Positions 1-8,471 of a stretch of DNA of 64,000 nucleotides are shown piece by piece. The translations under genes and the position numbers were made by a program. Source of the DNA: G023898405 sp964368985 (GTDB lineage: Bacteria; Myxococcota; UBA727; JABDBI01); assembly GCA_964368985.1 (NCBI GenBank), contig CAYJDW010000002.1:40540-104539 (forward strand). The letters run 5' to 3'. How positions within the stretch are numbered: the first letter of the stretch is position 1; every line of letters starts with the position of its first letter. The notes beneath the pieces are model-generated. The model was not told where the DNA came from. It did no database searches and saw nothing but the letters and a program-made list of their open reading frames with translations.

Positions 1-135
1 ATGGATACTCTTAATGATATGAAAATGCGGTCAATGTATTCTATTAAAAATATTGAAATGGATGAAGAAATTTTGATTGATTATAATCATTTGAATGAAC
101 CCGAGCATTTGAAAGAAGATTATTATCGAAGATAA
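1..135 (+). CDS. C-terminal part of an unknown gene (cut by window edge)
   Basis: An open frame runs from the first base to a TAA at 133-135 and encodes about 44 residues rich in Asp, Glu, Asn and Met. An ATG sits at base 1, but the frame is open to the edge, so the real start may lie outside the window. The product is acidic and hydrophilic with no recognisable motif. Its last 13 bases overlap the 3' end of the convergent ABC ATPase gene. No function can be assigned. Confidence 0.4.
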   Translation: MDTLNDMKMRSMYSIKNIEMDEEILIDYNHLNEPEHLKEDYYRR

Positions 136-845
136 ATTTGGCGATGGCTTTTTAGCAAAGGCCATTCGGGGAGGTCAGCCTCAAAATCAGCAGAGGGCCC
201 TGCCCATGCTTTCTGACCATTTATTAGAATCAGCAGATCTCCGCCTAAATAGTTCGTCTCCGCCAAATCGTGACTAATAAAAATAATCGTCAAGCGATCA
301 TTCACGACACTTTTTAGCAATTTAACCATAGCTAGCCTCAAGACCGTATCAAGTCCTGAAAAAGGCTCGTCCATGATCAAGAGGCGCGGATTGCTGGCCA
401 TCGCTCGGGCGAGCGCAAGGCGTTGTTGCTCGCCTTGGGACAATTCATGGGGACGTCTCGTTTTAAGATTGTCGAGCTGGAAAGTCACTAATAGCTCGTC
501 AATATTTAACGCTGTTGGCGCGAAAGAGCGGGTGAGTAAAAGAGTCTGGATAACACTTAGATGCGGCCATAGGCTCAGGTTTTGCGGCACATAGGCAAAG
601 CGTCGTTTAGAGATTGGGGAGGTGATTTTATTATCGTGTTGCAGCAGTTCTTCATAAAAATAAATTTTGCCGGCGACATTAAAGCCAGTCGCCAAGCCTA
701 AAATAGTACGGGCCAGGGTGGATTTACCGCTCCCGGAAGGCCCCATGAGGGAGAGGATTTTGCCGCTTGGGACCGAGATATTAATGCTTTTGAGGATGGG
801 GTGGGAAGAGGCGTTTACTGATAGGTTTTCGGTTATAAGGCCCAT
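123..845 (-). CDS. ABC transporter ATP-binding protein
   Basis: A stand-alone ATPase subunit of 240 residues, the usual size for importer or LolD-like ATPases. Walker A GPSGSGKST is at residues 35-43, the Q-loop in YVPQN near 85-89, the signature LSQGE at 135-139, Walker B LLIMDE at 155-160 and the H-loop ISHD near 192, so all catalytic motifs are intact. It would hydrolyse ATP on the inner face of the inner membrane to drive a separate permease, which is not in this window. The substrate cannot be told. A perfect palindrome separates it from the upstream methyltransferase gene, so it is probably not in the same transcript. Its 3' end overlaps a convergent frame by 13 bases. Confidence 0.9.
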   Translation of the reverse strand: MGLITENLSVNASSHPILKSINISVPSGKILSLMGPSGSGKSTLARTILGLATGFNVAGKIYFYEELLQHDNKITSPISKRRFAYVPQNLSLWPHLSVIQTLLLTRSFAPTALNIDELLVTFQLDNLKTRRPHELSQGEQQRLALARAMASNPRLLIMDEPFSGLDTVLRLAMVKLLKSVVNDRLTIIFISHDLAETNYLGGDLLILINGQKAWAGPSADFEADLPEWPLLKSHRQIYLR

Positions 846-912
846 AATAAATCCCCAATCTGCTCGCGTCCCTTTAAGAAGTGCGTTGTTGCATAAATGC
901 GGCCCATTTTAG

Positions 913-954
913 CACCACACTCCCTCGCCCGCTTGCGGGCGAGGGAGTGTGGTG
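913..954. repeat. Perfect palindrome, REP-like copy A
   Basis: Two 20-base arms (913-932 and 935-954) are exact reverse complements separated only by TT. The core CTCGCCCGC/GCGGGCGAG is shared with the copies near 20.8, 42.0 and 43.7 kb. It lies between two minus-strand genes, so the transcript of 1001-1744 would run into it and it may act as a terminator or mRNA-stabilising hairpin. No T-tract follows on either side. Confidence 0.85.
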
Positions 955-1000
955 CCGGGCCTTAGCCTCTTTTAAAAAACCTTCACACTGGGCGGATTAC

Positions 1001-1744
1001 TCACACCCGCCACAAATACATTAAAATAGCCCCCGCCACAGCCACATTGAGGGATTCAGTCGCATTGCTCATGGGCAAGGAAACTTTCCTGCCAAGTGCG
1101 CTTATTTCTTTACTCAAGCCAGCAACCTCCGAGCCCAAGGCGAGAGCGATTGCGACCGGCGTGTTCAATGTCTCAGGGGCTTTGCCATCGAGCTCAGCGA
1201 CGTGGAGAGGGAGTTTTTCGAGCTCAAGAATTTGTTTTAGCTCACTAAGCTTTCCACTCTTCAAATGCAAACGAAAACAAGCACCCTTAGAAGCTTGAAG
1301 GGCTTTTTCGCCGAAAGGATCGGCTGAGCCCTCCAATAAAAAAATGTGATCCCATCCAAAAGCCAAAGCGCTGCGAAAAATGGTGCCTAAATTTCCTGGG
1401 TCTTTGATTTGGTCGAGGATCAGGAGGCGTTTACAGCCCTTAAAAGAAATTTCAGTAGGGCACGGAAATTCTGCGATCCAATCAGGCAACATCGGCAGAT
1501 TGGTGATTTTCTCCATCACTTCATCGCTCACCTTTAGGAAGGGAGCTGAGGGCGGAGGAAGCGACGCGTTTTCTCGGATCATAATAAGCCGGGGAGGCAA
1601 ATAATGCATGAGCTCGGTGATCACCTGGCTGCCCGGCACGAGGGCTGAGCCTTCCTTGATACGTTCGGAGGATTTTGTGCGCAAGCGCACCCATTTTTTG
1701 ACGATAGGATTCGAAGTGCTCGACAGGTATTTTTCCTTAGACAT
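1001..1744 (-). CDS. SpoU/TrmH-family RNA 2'-O-methyltransferase
   Basis: A 247-residue SPOUT-class methyltransferase that would 2'-O-methylate rRNA or tRNA with S-adenosylmethionine. The three signature motifs are present: DQIKDPGNLGTIFRSA (motif 1, with the conserved Asn and Arg), LALGSEVAGLS (motif 2) and LPMSNATESLNVAVAGAI (motif 3), which form the C-terminal trefoil knot. The N-terminal ~100 residues fit the substrate-binding domain of the RlmB/TsnR-like group. The target nucleotide cannot be read from the sequence. The gene starts 2 bases after the stop of the NlpC/P60-like lipoprotein gene, so the two are probably cotranscribed. Confidence 0.9.
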   Translation of the reverse strand: MSKEKYLSSTSNPIVKKWVRLRTKSSERIKEGSALVPGSQVITELMHYLPPRLIMIRENASLPPPSAPFLKVSDEVMEKITNLPMLPDWIAEFPCPTEISFKGCKRLLILDQIKDPGNLGTIFRSALAFGWDHIFLLEGSADPFGEKALQASKGACFRLHLKSGKLSELKQILELEKLPLHVAELDGKAPETLNTPVAIALALGSEVAGLSKEISALGRKVSLPMSNATESLNVAVAGAILMYLWRV

Positions 1745-1746
1745 CT

Positions 1747-2412
1747 CTACAACCTACCAAAACCTGCGAAGAGCTGGGCCGCAGTAAAGGACGGGTGGGG
1801 GCCTTCGGCTCTTCTTAGCATATGATTTACTCGTTTGTTGGTGGCAGGATTAATTGATTTGTCCGGCATGGAAAGATCCATCCGCGAACGAATAATCGAA
1901 CGGCCTAAATGATGAACGAAATGAATTAAAGAGCCTTCAGTTTTTTCCACAATCCCAATATGGGTCAATGCGTCGTTCAAACGACCGTTGCGGCTACGGT
2001 CATAGGTATTATGGAAAAAAACTAAATCACCCGGAATGGGGTTATTTTTAATAATTTTTCCATATTTACGAACATAACGATAAATAACTTTAACATCGTT
2101 ATCTGAAGGACTTTTCATCACACCACCAAGAGGAATGCGAGCCTGAGCAAATATTGCTCTTACCGTGCCTGAACAATCTGCGCGAAAAGATTTTGAGCCC
2201 GCTTTTATTGAAGATTTGCCGACAGATTTTTGGGCAATTTGGCTAAGGCGTGAGCGATCATTATTATTGAGTTTTTTATATATGCTTCGAGAGTTATTTT
2301 TTGTGGGGTGAAAAGTCCGTGAAGTGCTTGCACAGCCGCTAAAAATCAGGATCAACGCCACCATCATGCTCGCGAATAAATTGCTTAAAATGTTTTTATA
2401 AGAGCGATTCAT
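1747..2412 (-). CDS. NlpC/P60-like cell-wall peptidase lipoprotein
   Basis: A 221-residue exported protein. The N-terminus has a basic start, a hydrophobic stretch and a lipobox-like IFSGC, so it is probably a lipoprotein. The domain that follows matches the papain-like NlpC/P60/CHAP fold: catalytic Cys in RADCSGTVRAIF, the PGDLVFFHN strand, and a His in LTHIGIVE, with a further His pair in HFVHH. Such enzymes cut peptide cross-links of peptidoglycan in the periplasm. The Phe in the lipobox is slightly atypical. No strong ribosome binding site is visible. It is followed after 2 bases by the SpoU-type methyltransferase gene. Confidence 0.8.
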   Translation of the reverse strand: MNRSYKNILSNLFASMMVALILIFSGCASTSRTFHPTKNNSRSIYKKLNNNDRSRLSQIAQKSVGKSSIKAGSKSFRADCSGTVRAIFAQARIPLGGVMKSPSDNDVKVIYRYVRKYGKIIKNNPIPGDLVFFHNTYDRSRNGRLNDALTHIGIVEKTEGSLIHFVHHLGRSIIRSRMDLSMPDKSINPATNKRVNHMLRRAEGPHPSFTAAQLFAGFGRL

Positions 2413-2508
2413 GTTTTGGTTTTTAGGCGGTTAAAGCGTTTTTAGTAGTATATAATTTATGCGCCACCATTCTTGTTTTTTTGCTCAATAAGAATAATTT
2501 AAAGCTTA

Positions 2509-2883
2509 TTAGAGCATATCTTTGCTGATAGTTACTGCGATTCGATTGGTAGCTTCCAAAGTCACTGAGGAAATTAAGGGCAAATTGGATTCTAGTTTGC
2601 GAAAGATCCACAGTGCCACTACCTCACCGGTCGGGTTTTGTAAGCCCTCAATTTCATTAAGTAAAGAATGGTCCAGCAATTTTGCGAGGGGAGCGAAAGC
2701 ATGGTTTAACTCTGCTAAATCCATGACCCATCCCATTTTTTCATCGATAGGGCCTTTAACGCGAATGACCAATCGATAACTATGGCCATGGATCTTATGA
2801 CATTGATGACTTTCGGGTACTGCAGGCAAAAAATGAGCCGCCTCAAATCGAAATTCTTTTGCTATTTCAGCATTTATCGCCAC
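2509..2883 (-). CDS. queD: 6-carboxy-tetrahydropterin synthase / PTPS family (QueD)
   Basis: A 124-residue member of the 6-pyruvoyl-tetrahydropterin synthase family, the typical length of QueD. Zinc-binding histidines are seen in FEAAHFLP and in the C-x3-HGH motif CHKIHGHSY, whose Cys is the catalytic residue of QueD; LDHSLLN and a downstream Glu (NPTGE) complete the site. QueD converts dihydroneopterin triphosphate to 6-carboxytetrahydropterin in queuosine synthesis; related enzymes make the tetrahydropterin precursor. A GTG at 2883 is preferred over the TTG 15 bases upstream because GAGGG lies 8 bases before it. This genome also encodes a pterin-dependent phenylalanine hydroxylase (34789), so a role in pterin cofactor supply is an alternative. 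Confidence 0.85.
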   Translation of the reverse strand: MAINAEIAKEFRFEAAHFLPAVPESHQCHKIHGHSYRLVIRVKGPIDEKMGWVMDLAELNHAFAPLAKLLDHSLLNEIEGLQNPTGEVVALWIFRKLESNLPLISSVTLEATNRIAVTISKDML

Positions 2884-3155
2884 AGTTTTTTCCCTCAATA
2901 CTAATTATTTGGTTTTTCTTGCTGCTTTATTCAATGCAATTGAATGAAGTATGGGCCCTAACATGGCCCTTTAGCCATAAATTGGCAATAAGGCAGATTG
3001 AGAGCTTGGCTCATGTGCTCTATGGTGTTTTTCTTTAAGCTGGTTTAGTCTATGCGAGCGCCTTATCTCTATGTAGCACCAACAACAATCCGTGATAAGA
3101 ACTTTGAGGTCATGGGCGTGGCATCAAAGAAAATGAAAAGGGTAGGATATACCTG

Positions 3156-5003
3156 ATGAATACTGAATTAAATAAAGAAGCTGCTCAGCCTAGAAAAGCG
3201 AACTCCGAAGGGAATCGACCGAGAGCAAAAAAACGACCAAGAGGTGACAAAAGAGTCATGCGTCCTAGCGTGATTTATAGTGACGAAGAACTCTTGGCGG
3301 TGGAACAGCGTCCTTTTTGGAACTGTGTCCACGACGCAAAAGTCTCGTCGATTATCGATGATGGCGTTGTGGTAGCTTTGGCGAGCCCCACTGGTGGGGA
3401 CATCAAAGTTCTTATACCTGATGGCGAATTAGTCGCGAAAGCGAGCCTTGCGCCCAATCAGTCCATGCGCGTCTATTTGGACGACACCATCGAGAGCAAA
3501 GCTGACAGTGAGCACCCTATCTCAGGGAGCGAAGTTAAAGCAGTTGAACTCGATTTGTTGGAACGAGCCTCCAAGGCCCAACAAAAAAGAGAAACGCTGC
3601 ACGGCTATGTCGTGAGCGCTATCAAGGGCGGCTATTCTTTGGCGCTTTTTGCCCAGAGTAGAGAGCAGGCAGAAGTGGGCTATGGTTTGCGCGCATTTTT
3701 ACCTTTTGGTCGTACTGCGCTTCGTCGCAACGATGGCCTTTCTGAGGCGGAAAATCATCTTGTTTCAGTGCAAATCAGCGAACTTGATTTGGCGAGAGGC
3801 AACATTGTTGTTTCGCGACGGGAATTGTTAGCTGAAGAACGCAAAAAAGATGAAGAAGAGTTTTATACGAAGCACAAGGTAGGCGATCAAATCAGCGGCA
3901 AAGTGAGCGCAGTCATGCCTTATGGCGTGTTCGTTAACTTAGGCGCGGTTGATGGCTTCTTGCATGTAAGCGATATTTCTTGGGATAAAAAACCTCGTCT
4001 GCATGACATTGTTCCGGTAGGCAAAGAAATATCGGCGCAGATTATTGGCATCGATAAAGAGAGCAAGCGCGTTAAGTTGAGCATCAAAGGCCTCAACATT
4101 GATCCTTGGCAAAACATTGAGAAAACCTTCAAGCCAGGAACTGAGGTTGAGGGTACCATTGTGGCATTCGCCGAGTTTGGTGCTTTCGTTAAACTCAGGG
4201 ATGGCGTCGAAGGCTTGATTCACTTGGGCGAGATTTCTTGGAATCGCATCAAGCATCCATCGCAACGTTTTAAACTGGGTGATCCGGTGAAGGCCGCAGT
4301 ATTGCGGGTGGATAAAGCTGCAAGACGAATCTCTCTTTCAACGAAAGCGATAGAATTGAGTCCGGTCGAGCGTTTGTCGGGGCAATTTCCTATTGGTACC
4401 GTTCTTAAAACCAAAATTGCAAGCATCCATGACTTTGGTATGTTCGTAGTTCTCGACGAAGAAAGTCAGGGATTGGTACCGCGAAGCGAAGTTTCTTGGC
4501 ATCGCAGCGAAGATCCTTTGGACAAAACTTATAGCGTGGGCCAAGAAATTGAAGTTGCAGTTTTGGGCTATGACTCCGATCGCCAACGAGTTTCCTGCTC
4601 CATCAAACGCCTAAACGATGATCCATGGAATAAGTGGAAAACCATGTTTAAGCGTGGCAGCGTCCACAATGTCAAAGTTTTGCGTGTGCTTCGCACGGGT
4701 CTTGAGTGCCAACTTGATGGCGAGCTGATTGGGTTTTGCCCACGACGAGAGCTTTCCGAAGGTGAAAACGAGCAAAGCAAACTCAATGCTCGCGTGGGCG
4801 ATATGATTGAAATTGTTGTAACCGCCATTGATCCGGTGCGTCAGCGTATTTCGATTAGTCAAAAAGCGGCAGCCGAATCGGAAACGAAGCAGGCATATGA
4901 AACTTACTTACACGAGCAGAGCCAGGGCGGTGCACGCACTACTTTGGGTGATGCTTTTAAAAAAATAGATTTGAATAAAGGTAGAAATAAGGACCATGGC
5001 TAA
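3156..5003 (+). CDS. S1 RNA-binding domain protein (ribosomal protein S1-like)
   Basis: A 615-residue protein with a basic N-terminal tail (Lys/Arg-rich, about residues 10-36) and tandem S1 domains. Two divergent copies occupy about residues 55-230, and four clear ones follow at about 245-315, 330-400, 415-485 and 500-570, each with the pattern GxVxxxxxFGAFV...GLxHxSExSW. This matches bacterial ribosomal protein S1, which brings mRNA to the 30S subunit, although the basic tail is unusual and another S1-repeat RNA-binding role is possible. The gene overlaps the start of rimO by 8 bases, so the two are translationally coupled. RimO modifies ribosomal protein S12, so both genes act on the small subunit. 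Confidence 0.85.
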   Translation: MNTELNKEAAQPRKANSEGNRPRAKKRPRGDKRVMRPSVIYSDEELLAVEQRPFWNCVHDAKVSSIIDDGVVVALASPTGGDIKVLIPDGELVAKASLAPNQSMRVYLDDTIESKADSEHPISGSEVKAVELDLLERASKAQQKRETLHGYVVSAIKGGYSLALFAQSREQAEVGYGLRAFLPFGRTALRRNDGLSEAENHLVSVQISELDLARGNIVVSRRELLAEERKKDEEEFYTKHKVGDQISGKVSAVMPYGVFVNLGAVDGFLHVSDISWDKKPRLHDIVPVGKEISAQIIGIDKESKRVKLSIKGLNIDPWQNIEKTFKPGTEVEGTIVAFAEFGAFVKLRDGVEGLIHLGEISWNRIKHPSQRFKLGDPVKAAVLRVDKAARRISLSTKAIELSPVERLSGQFPIGTVLKTKIASIHDFGMFVVLDEESQGLVPRSEVSWHRSEDPLDKTYSVGQEIEVAVLGYDSDRQRVSCSIKRLNDDPWNKWKTMFKRGSVHNVKVLRVLRTGLECQLDGELIGFCPRRELSEGENEQSKLNARVGDMIEIVVTAIDPVRQRISISQKAAAESETKQAYETYLHEQSQGGARTTLGDAFKKIDLNKGRNKDHG

Positions 5004-6378
5004 AGTTCATTTAACTTCGCTTGGTTGTCCAAAAAACCGCGTCGATGCCGAGCATATGCTGGGCATCGCTCGTTCTTTAGGCCATGAATTGGTTTCTAAT
5101 GCGGACGATGCGGATACATTGGTAATCAATACGTGTGCATTTATTAACGAAGCAAAAGAAGAATCCATCGACGGTATTTTGCAATTGGCTGAGCTTAAGG
5201 AGAAATCTGGCGGCAAGAAGAAGCTGATTGTGACGGGTTGTTTGGCGCAAAGATATTCTAAAGAGTTAGAAAGTGAGATCCCTGAAGTGGACCATTTCTT
5301 TGGCACTTCCGATTATTCTTTGGTGGCCAATGTTCTTTCGGGCGAATTTGGCGAGCCTGCGCCAGCGAAAAATCCGAAGCTCGTGAGTATTGGCACCAAG
5401 GCTCTCACCAAAAATATGGTGACGAGCGATTTGTCCTATATCGAAAAATTTGATCTGCCGCGTATCAATACTTCGCCCTCGTTTTCGGCTTATTTGCGTA
5501 TTTCCGAAGGTTGCGATAATGCCTGTGCATTTTGCATTATTCCGAAATTGCGGGGTAAGCAGCGCAGCCGTGGAATTGAAGATCTCGTGAAGGAAGCGCA
5601 GTTTTTAGCGCAATCGGGTGTGATGGAATTGAATCTCATTGGCCAAGATCTCACGGCTTATGGTTTCGATATTCCAGGCCGGCCCACCTTGGCAGCGCTT
5701 CTTGAAGCGTTGGCTGCCATACCTGGAATTCGCTGGATTCGCCAAATGTATGCCTATCCGCGGACTTTTAGCGAAGCATATTTTAAGGCTTTCCAAAATA
5801 AAAATGTTTTGCCTTACATTGATATGCCGACGCAGCATGGTTCGGCCAATGTTTTGCGCTTGATGAAACGAGGCGGCAGCAAGGATCGTTTAACCAATAT
5901 CATCGGCAGTTTGCGCTCGAATATTCCAAACTTAGTGTTACGAACAACCGTGATGGTGGGCTTTCCCGGCGAGACTGAGGCTGATTTTCAAGAGCTTTGT
6001 GATTTCGTGAGAGAAAATCGATTTGACCGCATGGGTGTCTTTAAATATTCAAACGAAGAAAATACCCAAGCCTATGTTTTTGCGGATCAAGTTGCAGAAT
6101 CTGTCAAAGAAAAGCGTTTTCATGAGTTGATGTCGATTCAGCGTGAGATTTCCCTCGAGAAAATGCAAAGTTTGATTGGCAGCGAGCAAGAAGTAGTGGT
6201 GGAAGGCCAATCTGATGAGCATGAATATGTGGTCAAAGGCCGCATGTGGTCACAGGCGCCAGAGATCGACGGGCAGATTTATATTTCAGCCTTGACGCCC
6301 TTAACGGTTGGCCAAGTAGTGAAAGTAGTGATCACCGATGCGCATGATTATGATTTGTCGGGTGAAGTGATCGAGTAG
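4996..6378 (+). CDS. rimO: Ribosomal protein S12 methylthiotransferase RimO
   Basis: A 460-residue radical-SAM methylthiotransferase. The N-terminal UPF0004 domain carries its iron-sulfur Cys residues (C11 in LGCPKNR, plus NTCAF and TGCLA). The radical-SAM motif C-x3-C-x2-C is at C173, C177 and C180 (CDNACAFC). A C-terminal TRAM domain (about residues 390-455) gives substrate binding. The LGCPKNR start and the overall length distinguish RimO from MiaB. RimO adds a methylthio group to an Asp of S12 near the decoding centre. The ATG lies inside the 3' end of the S1-domain gene (8-base overlap). Confidence 0.95.
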   Translation: MAKVHLTSLGCPKNRVDAEHMLGIARSLGHELVSNADDADTLVINTCAFINEAKEESIDGILQLAELKEKSGGKKKLIVTGCLAQRYSKELESEIPEVDHFFGTSDYSLVANVLSGEFGEPAPAKNPKLVSIGTKALTKNMVTSDLSYIEKFDLPRINTSPSFSAYLRISEGCDNACAFCIIPKLRGKQRSRGIEDLVKEAQFLAQSGVMELNLIGQDLTAYGFDIPGRPTLAALLEALAAIPGIRWIRQMYAYPRTFSEAYFKAFQNKNVLPYIDMPTQHGSANVLRLMKRGGSKDRLTNIIGSLRSNIPNLVLRTTVMVGFPGETEADFQELCDFVRENRFDRMGVFKYSNEENTQAYVFADQVAESVKEKRFHELMSIQREISLEKMQSLIGSEQEVVVEGQSDEHEYVVKGRMWSQAPEIDGQIYISALTPLTVGQVVKVVITDAHDYDLSGEVIE

Positions 6379-6424
6379 TGGACTCGGATTTATATACCAG
6401 TAAAAACTCCTGTTGTTTTGATTA

Positions 6425-8254
6425 TTAACTATCGAGATAAAGCTTACCGCTGGCTAACTGGCGGTAATAAACGGATCGTTGCTCGAGTTCTGGCAGGGAA
6501 TAGGCCTTAATATTTTTCTCTGATGACAAAAGTGACAAATCGATGAGGCCTTTAGCTCTCGCAACGGTTTTAAGCCGATGGGCGATCACCAGGGTTAAGG
6601 AGCTTTGAGCGAGTTCCAGGATCATGGTGGTGATGGAGGATTCGCTAATTTCGTCGAGGCTGCTGGTGGGTTCATCGATTAATATGACGAAAGGCTTATA
6701 AAATTGTGCCCGTAGATAGAGGCTTGCAAAGTTCACTCGCTGGCGTTGTCCACCTGAAAGATTTAGGCCTCGTTCGCCTAGTTGCGTTAATAGGCTTTGA
6801 TTGGCGTTAAGAATATTCAAGAGACCTACGCGATCGAGGATCTTTAACAAAAATTCATCGCTATAACCATGATCTTCTGGCAGCCCAAAAAGGAGATTAT
6901 ACTTGACCGTCCCTTGGAGCGTGGAGGCTGTTTGACCTTGCATGGCGATCATACGGCGACGCGTGCTATCGCTTATCTTATAAATATCCACGTCGTTGAC
7001 CATAACAGAGCCGACATAAGGCTTTAGTTGCCCGCCCAAAATGGATAACAAGGTGGTTTTGCCACTGCCAGATGCTCCGATAATGCCATAAAGCCTATGG
7101 GTTTCGTCGCGATGGCAGCTTAAAGATAAGCTGTGGTTATTGAAGAGTTGGGCAGTTTCGTAATCGAAAGAGATCTTCTCGGCCTTTATCGTTATGTCCT
7201 CGTGCAAAGGCTTTAGTTCTTCAGCAACTCCCAAAACTGGCCAGCCCTGTTTGCCAAAACGCGGAATGAAAGCAAATAAGTCTCTTACGGCGTTTAGGCC
7301 ACGCATATAGCGACGAAAGGGTCCAAGAATCCTTAGCATTAGCTGGGTGTTCCGCAAAAAAGCTATGGCTAAAGCGGTGGCAGCGACGACCGTGGTTGTA
7401 CCGCTTTTTATTTGCGACAACAGCACAAGAACCAAGGCGAAAAGCGCTAATAAATAGATCGTCCTCACTATTAAATTGCCAAAGGTATAAGAGAGCCAAA
7501 CCCTGGCTTCACTTTGCATATTGTTTTTAATAGTATTGTTTAATTTATCGCTCATATAGTCGCTTGCAAAAGTTGCCCGGACTAAGTGCACTTGCGCCAA
7601 ATTCTCTACAGCAGTGGTACGAAAGGCATCATCGCTTTCAATAAATCCCATCTCGAGGGGCGTGGAAATTCTTATCGCAAAAAAATAGCCAATAAAGAGA
7701 ATGGCGCTAAACAAGCAAGTGACAAGCGCAGAAAGGAGGAGCGAATAATAAGCCAAAGCGACTATCGTTGTGATGAGGCCCACCAAAATGGGAGAAAACT
7801 CTAGCAGGAGTTGATCAAGAAGATCCTCATAGCCTCGAGCAGCTCGATCTATTTTACCCAAAATGGCGCCACTGGAGCGATGAGTATGATAGCGCGGGTC
7901 GACCACCAACAACTGCTGATGCGCATTTTGATGGATGCTGTGGATAATTTGCAGTTGAAATTGGGCGTTTAACCTAAATCCTAAATTCTCCATAAGCGTG
8001 ATTATTAACCACACGGCAAACATCGCCACACAAATAAACATACTTGCTGATTCAAAAGCATAAGCCATCAAAAAGGGACTAATGCTCCAAAAAACATTAG
8101 ATAAGGTTGTAAGCAGGGCAATAGCCACTGCCAATCCTTTTTGCCCTACAATGATTTGCCACCACGGTTTTGCGAAATCGATGGGCAAGAGCCTTGATTT
8201 GATGGCTAACAATTTTCTAAATAAAAACACGGTGATTTCCCAGCGCTCAGGCAT
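6425..8254 (-). CDS. ABC exporter half-transporter (membrane domain fused to ATPase)
   Basis: About 609 residues: a type IV (ABCB-like) membrane domain with roughly six hydrophobic segments up to residue ~330, then an ATPase domain with Walker A GASGSGKTT, signature LSGGQRQR, Walker B ILIDEPTSSLD and H-loop IAHRL. All catalytic residues are intact, so a homodimer would be competent. It would export lipid, drug or peptide from the cytoplasm; the substrate cannot be told. The ATG at 8254 is chosen over an upstream TTG at 8272. The gene stands alone, convergent with rimO and divergent from the 8472 gene. Confidence 0.85.
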   Translation of the reverse strand: MPERWEITVFLFRKLLAIKSRLLPIDFAKPWWQIIVGQKGLAVAIALLTTLSNVFWSISPFLMAYAFESASMFICVAMFAVWLIITLMENLGFRLNAQFQLQIIHSIHQNAHQQLLVVDPRYHTHRSSGAILGKIDRAARGYEDLLDQLLLEFSPILVGLITTIVALAYYSLLLSALVTCLFSAILFIGYFFAIRISTPLEMGFIESDDAFRTTAVENLAQVHLVRATFASDYMSDKLNNTIKNNMQSEARVWLSYTFGNLIVRTIYLLALFALVLVLLSQIKSGTTTVVAATALAIAFLRNTQLMLRILGPFRRYMRGLNAVRDLFAFIPRFGKQGWPVLGVAEELKPLHEDITIKAEKISFDYETAQLFNNHSLSLSCHRDETHRLYGIIGASGSGKTTLLSILGGQLKPYVGSVMVNDVDIYKISDSTRRRMIAMQGQTASTLQGTVKYNLLFGLPEDHGYSDEFLLKILDRVGLLNILNANQSLLTQLGERGLNLSGGQRQRVNFASLYLRAQFYKPFVILIDEPTSSLDEISESSITTMILELAQSSLTLVIAHRLKTVARAKGLIDLSLLSSEKNIKAYSLPELEQRSVYYRQLASGKLYLDS

Positions 8255-8471
8255 ACGCCTAGGCGATAACAATTTCGTTCACTATCGTCTAGGACGAATG
8301 CCCACCCTCTAAGTTCAGAGTGTTTTTAAACCAGGTGAGAGGAATAAAGATGGGAAGTCGCTTAATACTTATTATTGTACTTGAGTAGCGCCTACCACTA
8401 ATTCTTTGGTTGCCTCACGGGCTTGCTAAACTCTTTTTGGTAGTGAATAAGAAAGTTATGCCCAGTTTTTA

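Noticed and set aside
2423..2611. Minus-strand frame overlapping the end of queD
   Set aside because: It is out of frame with queD over most of its length and has no start signal or homology by eye.
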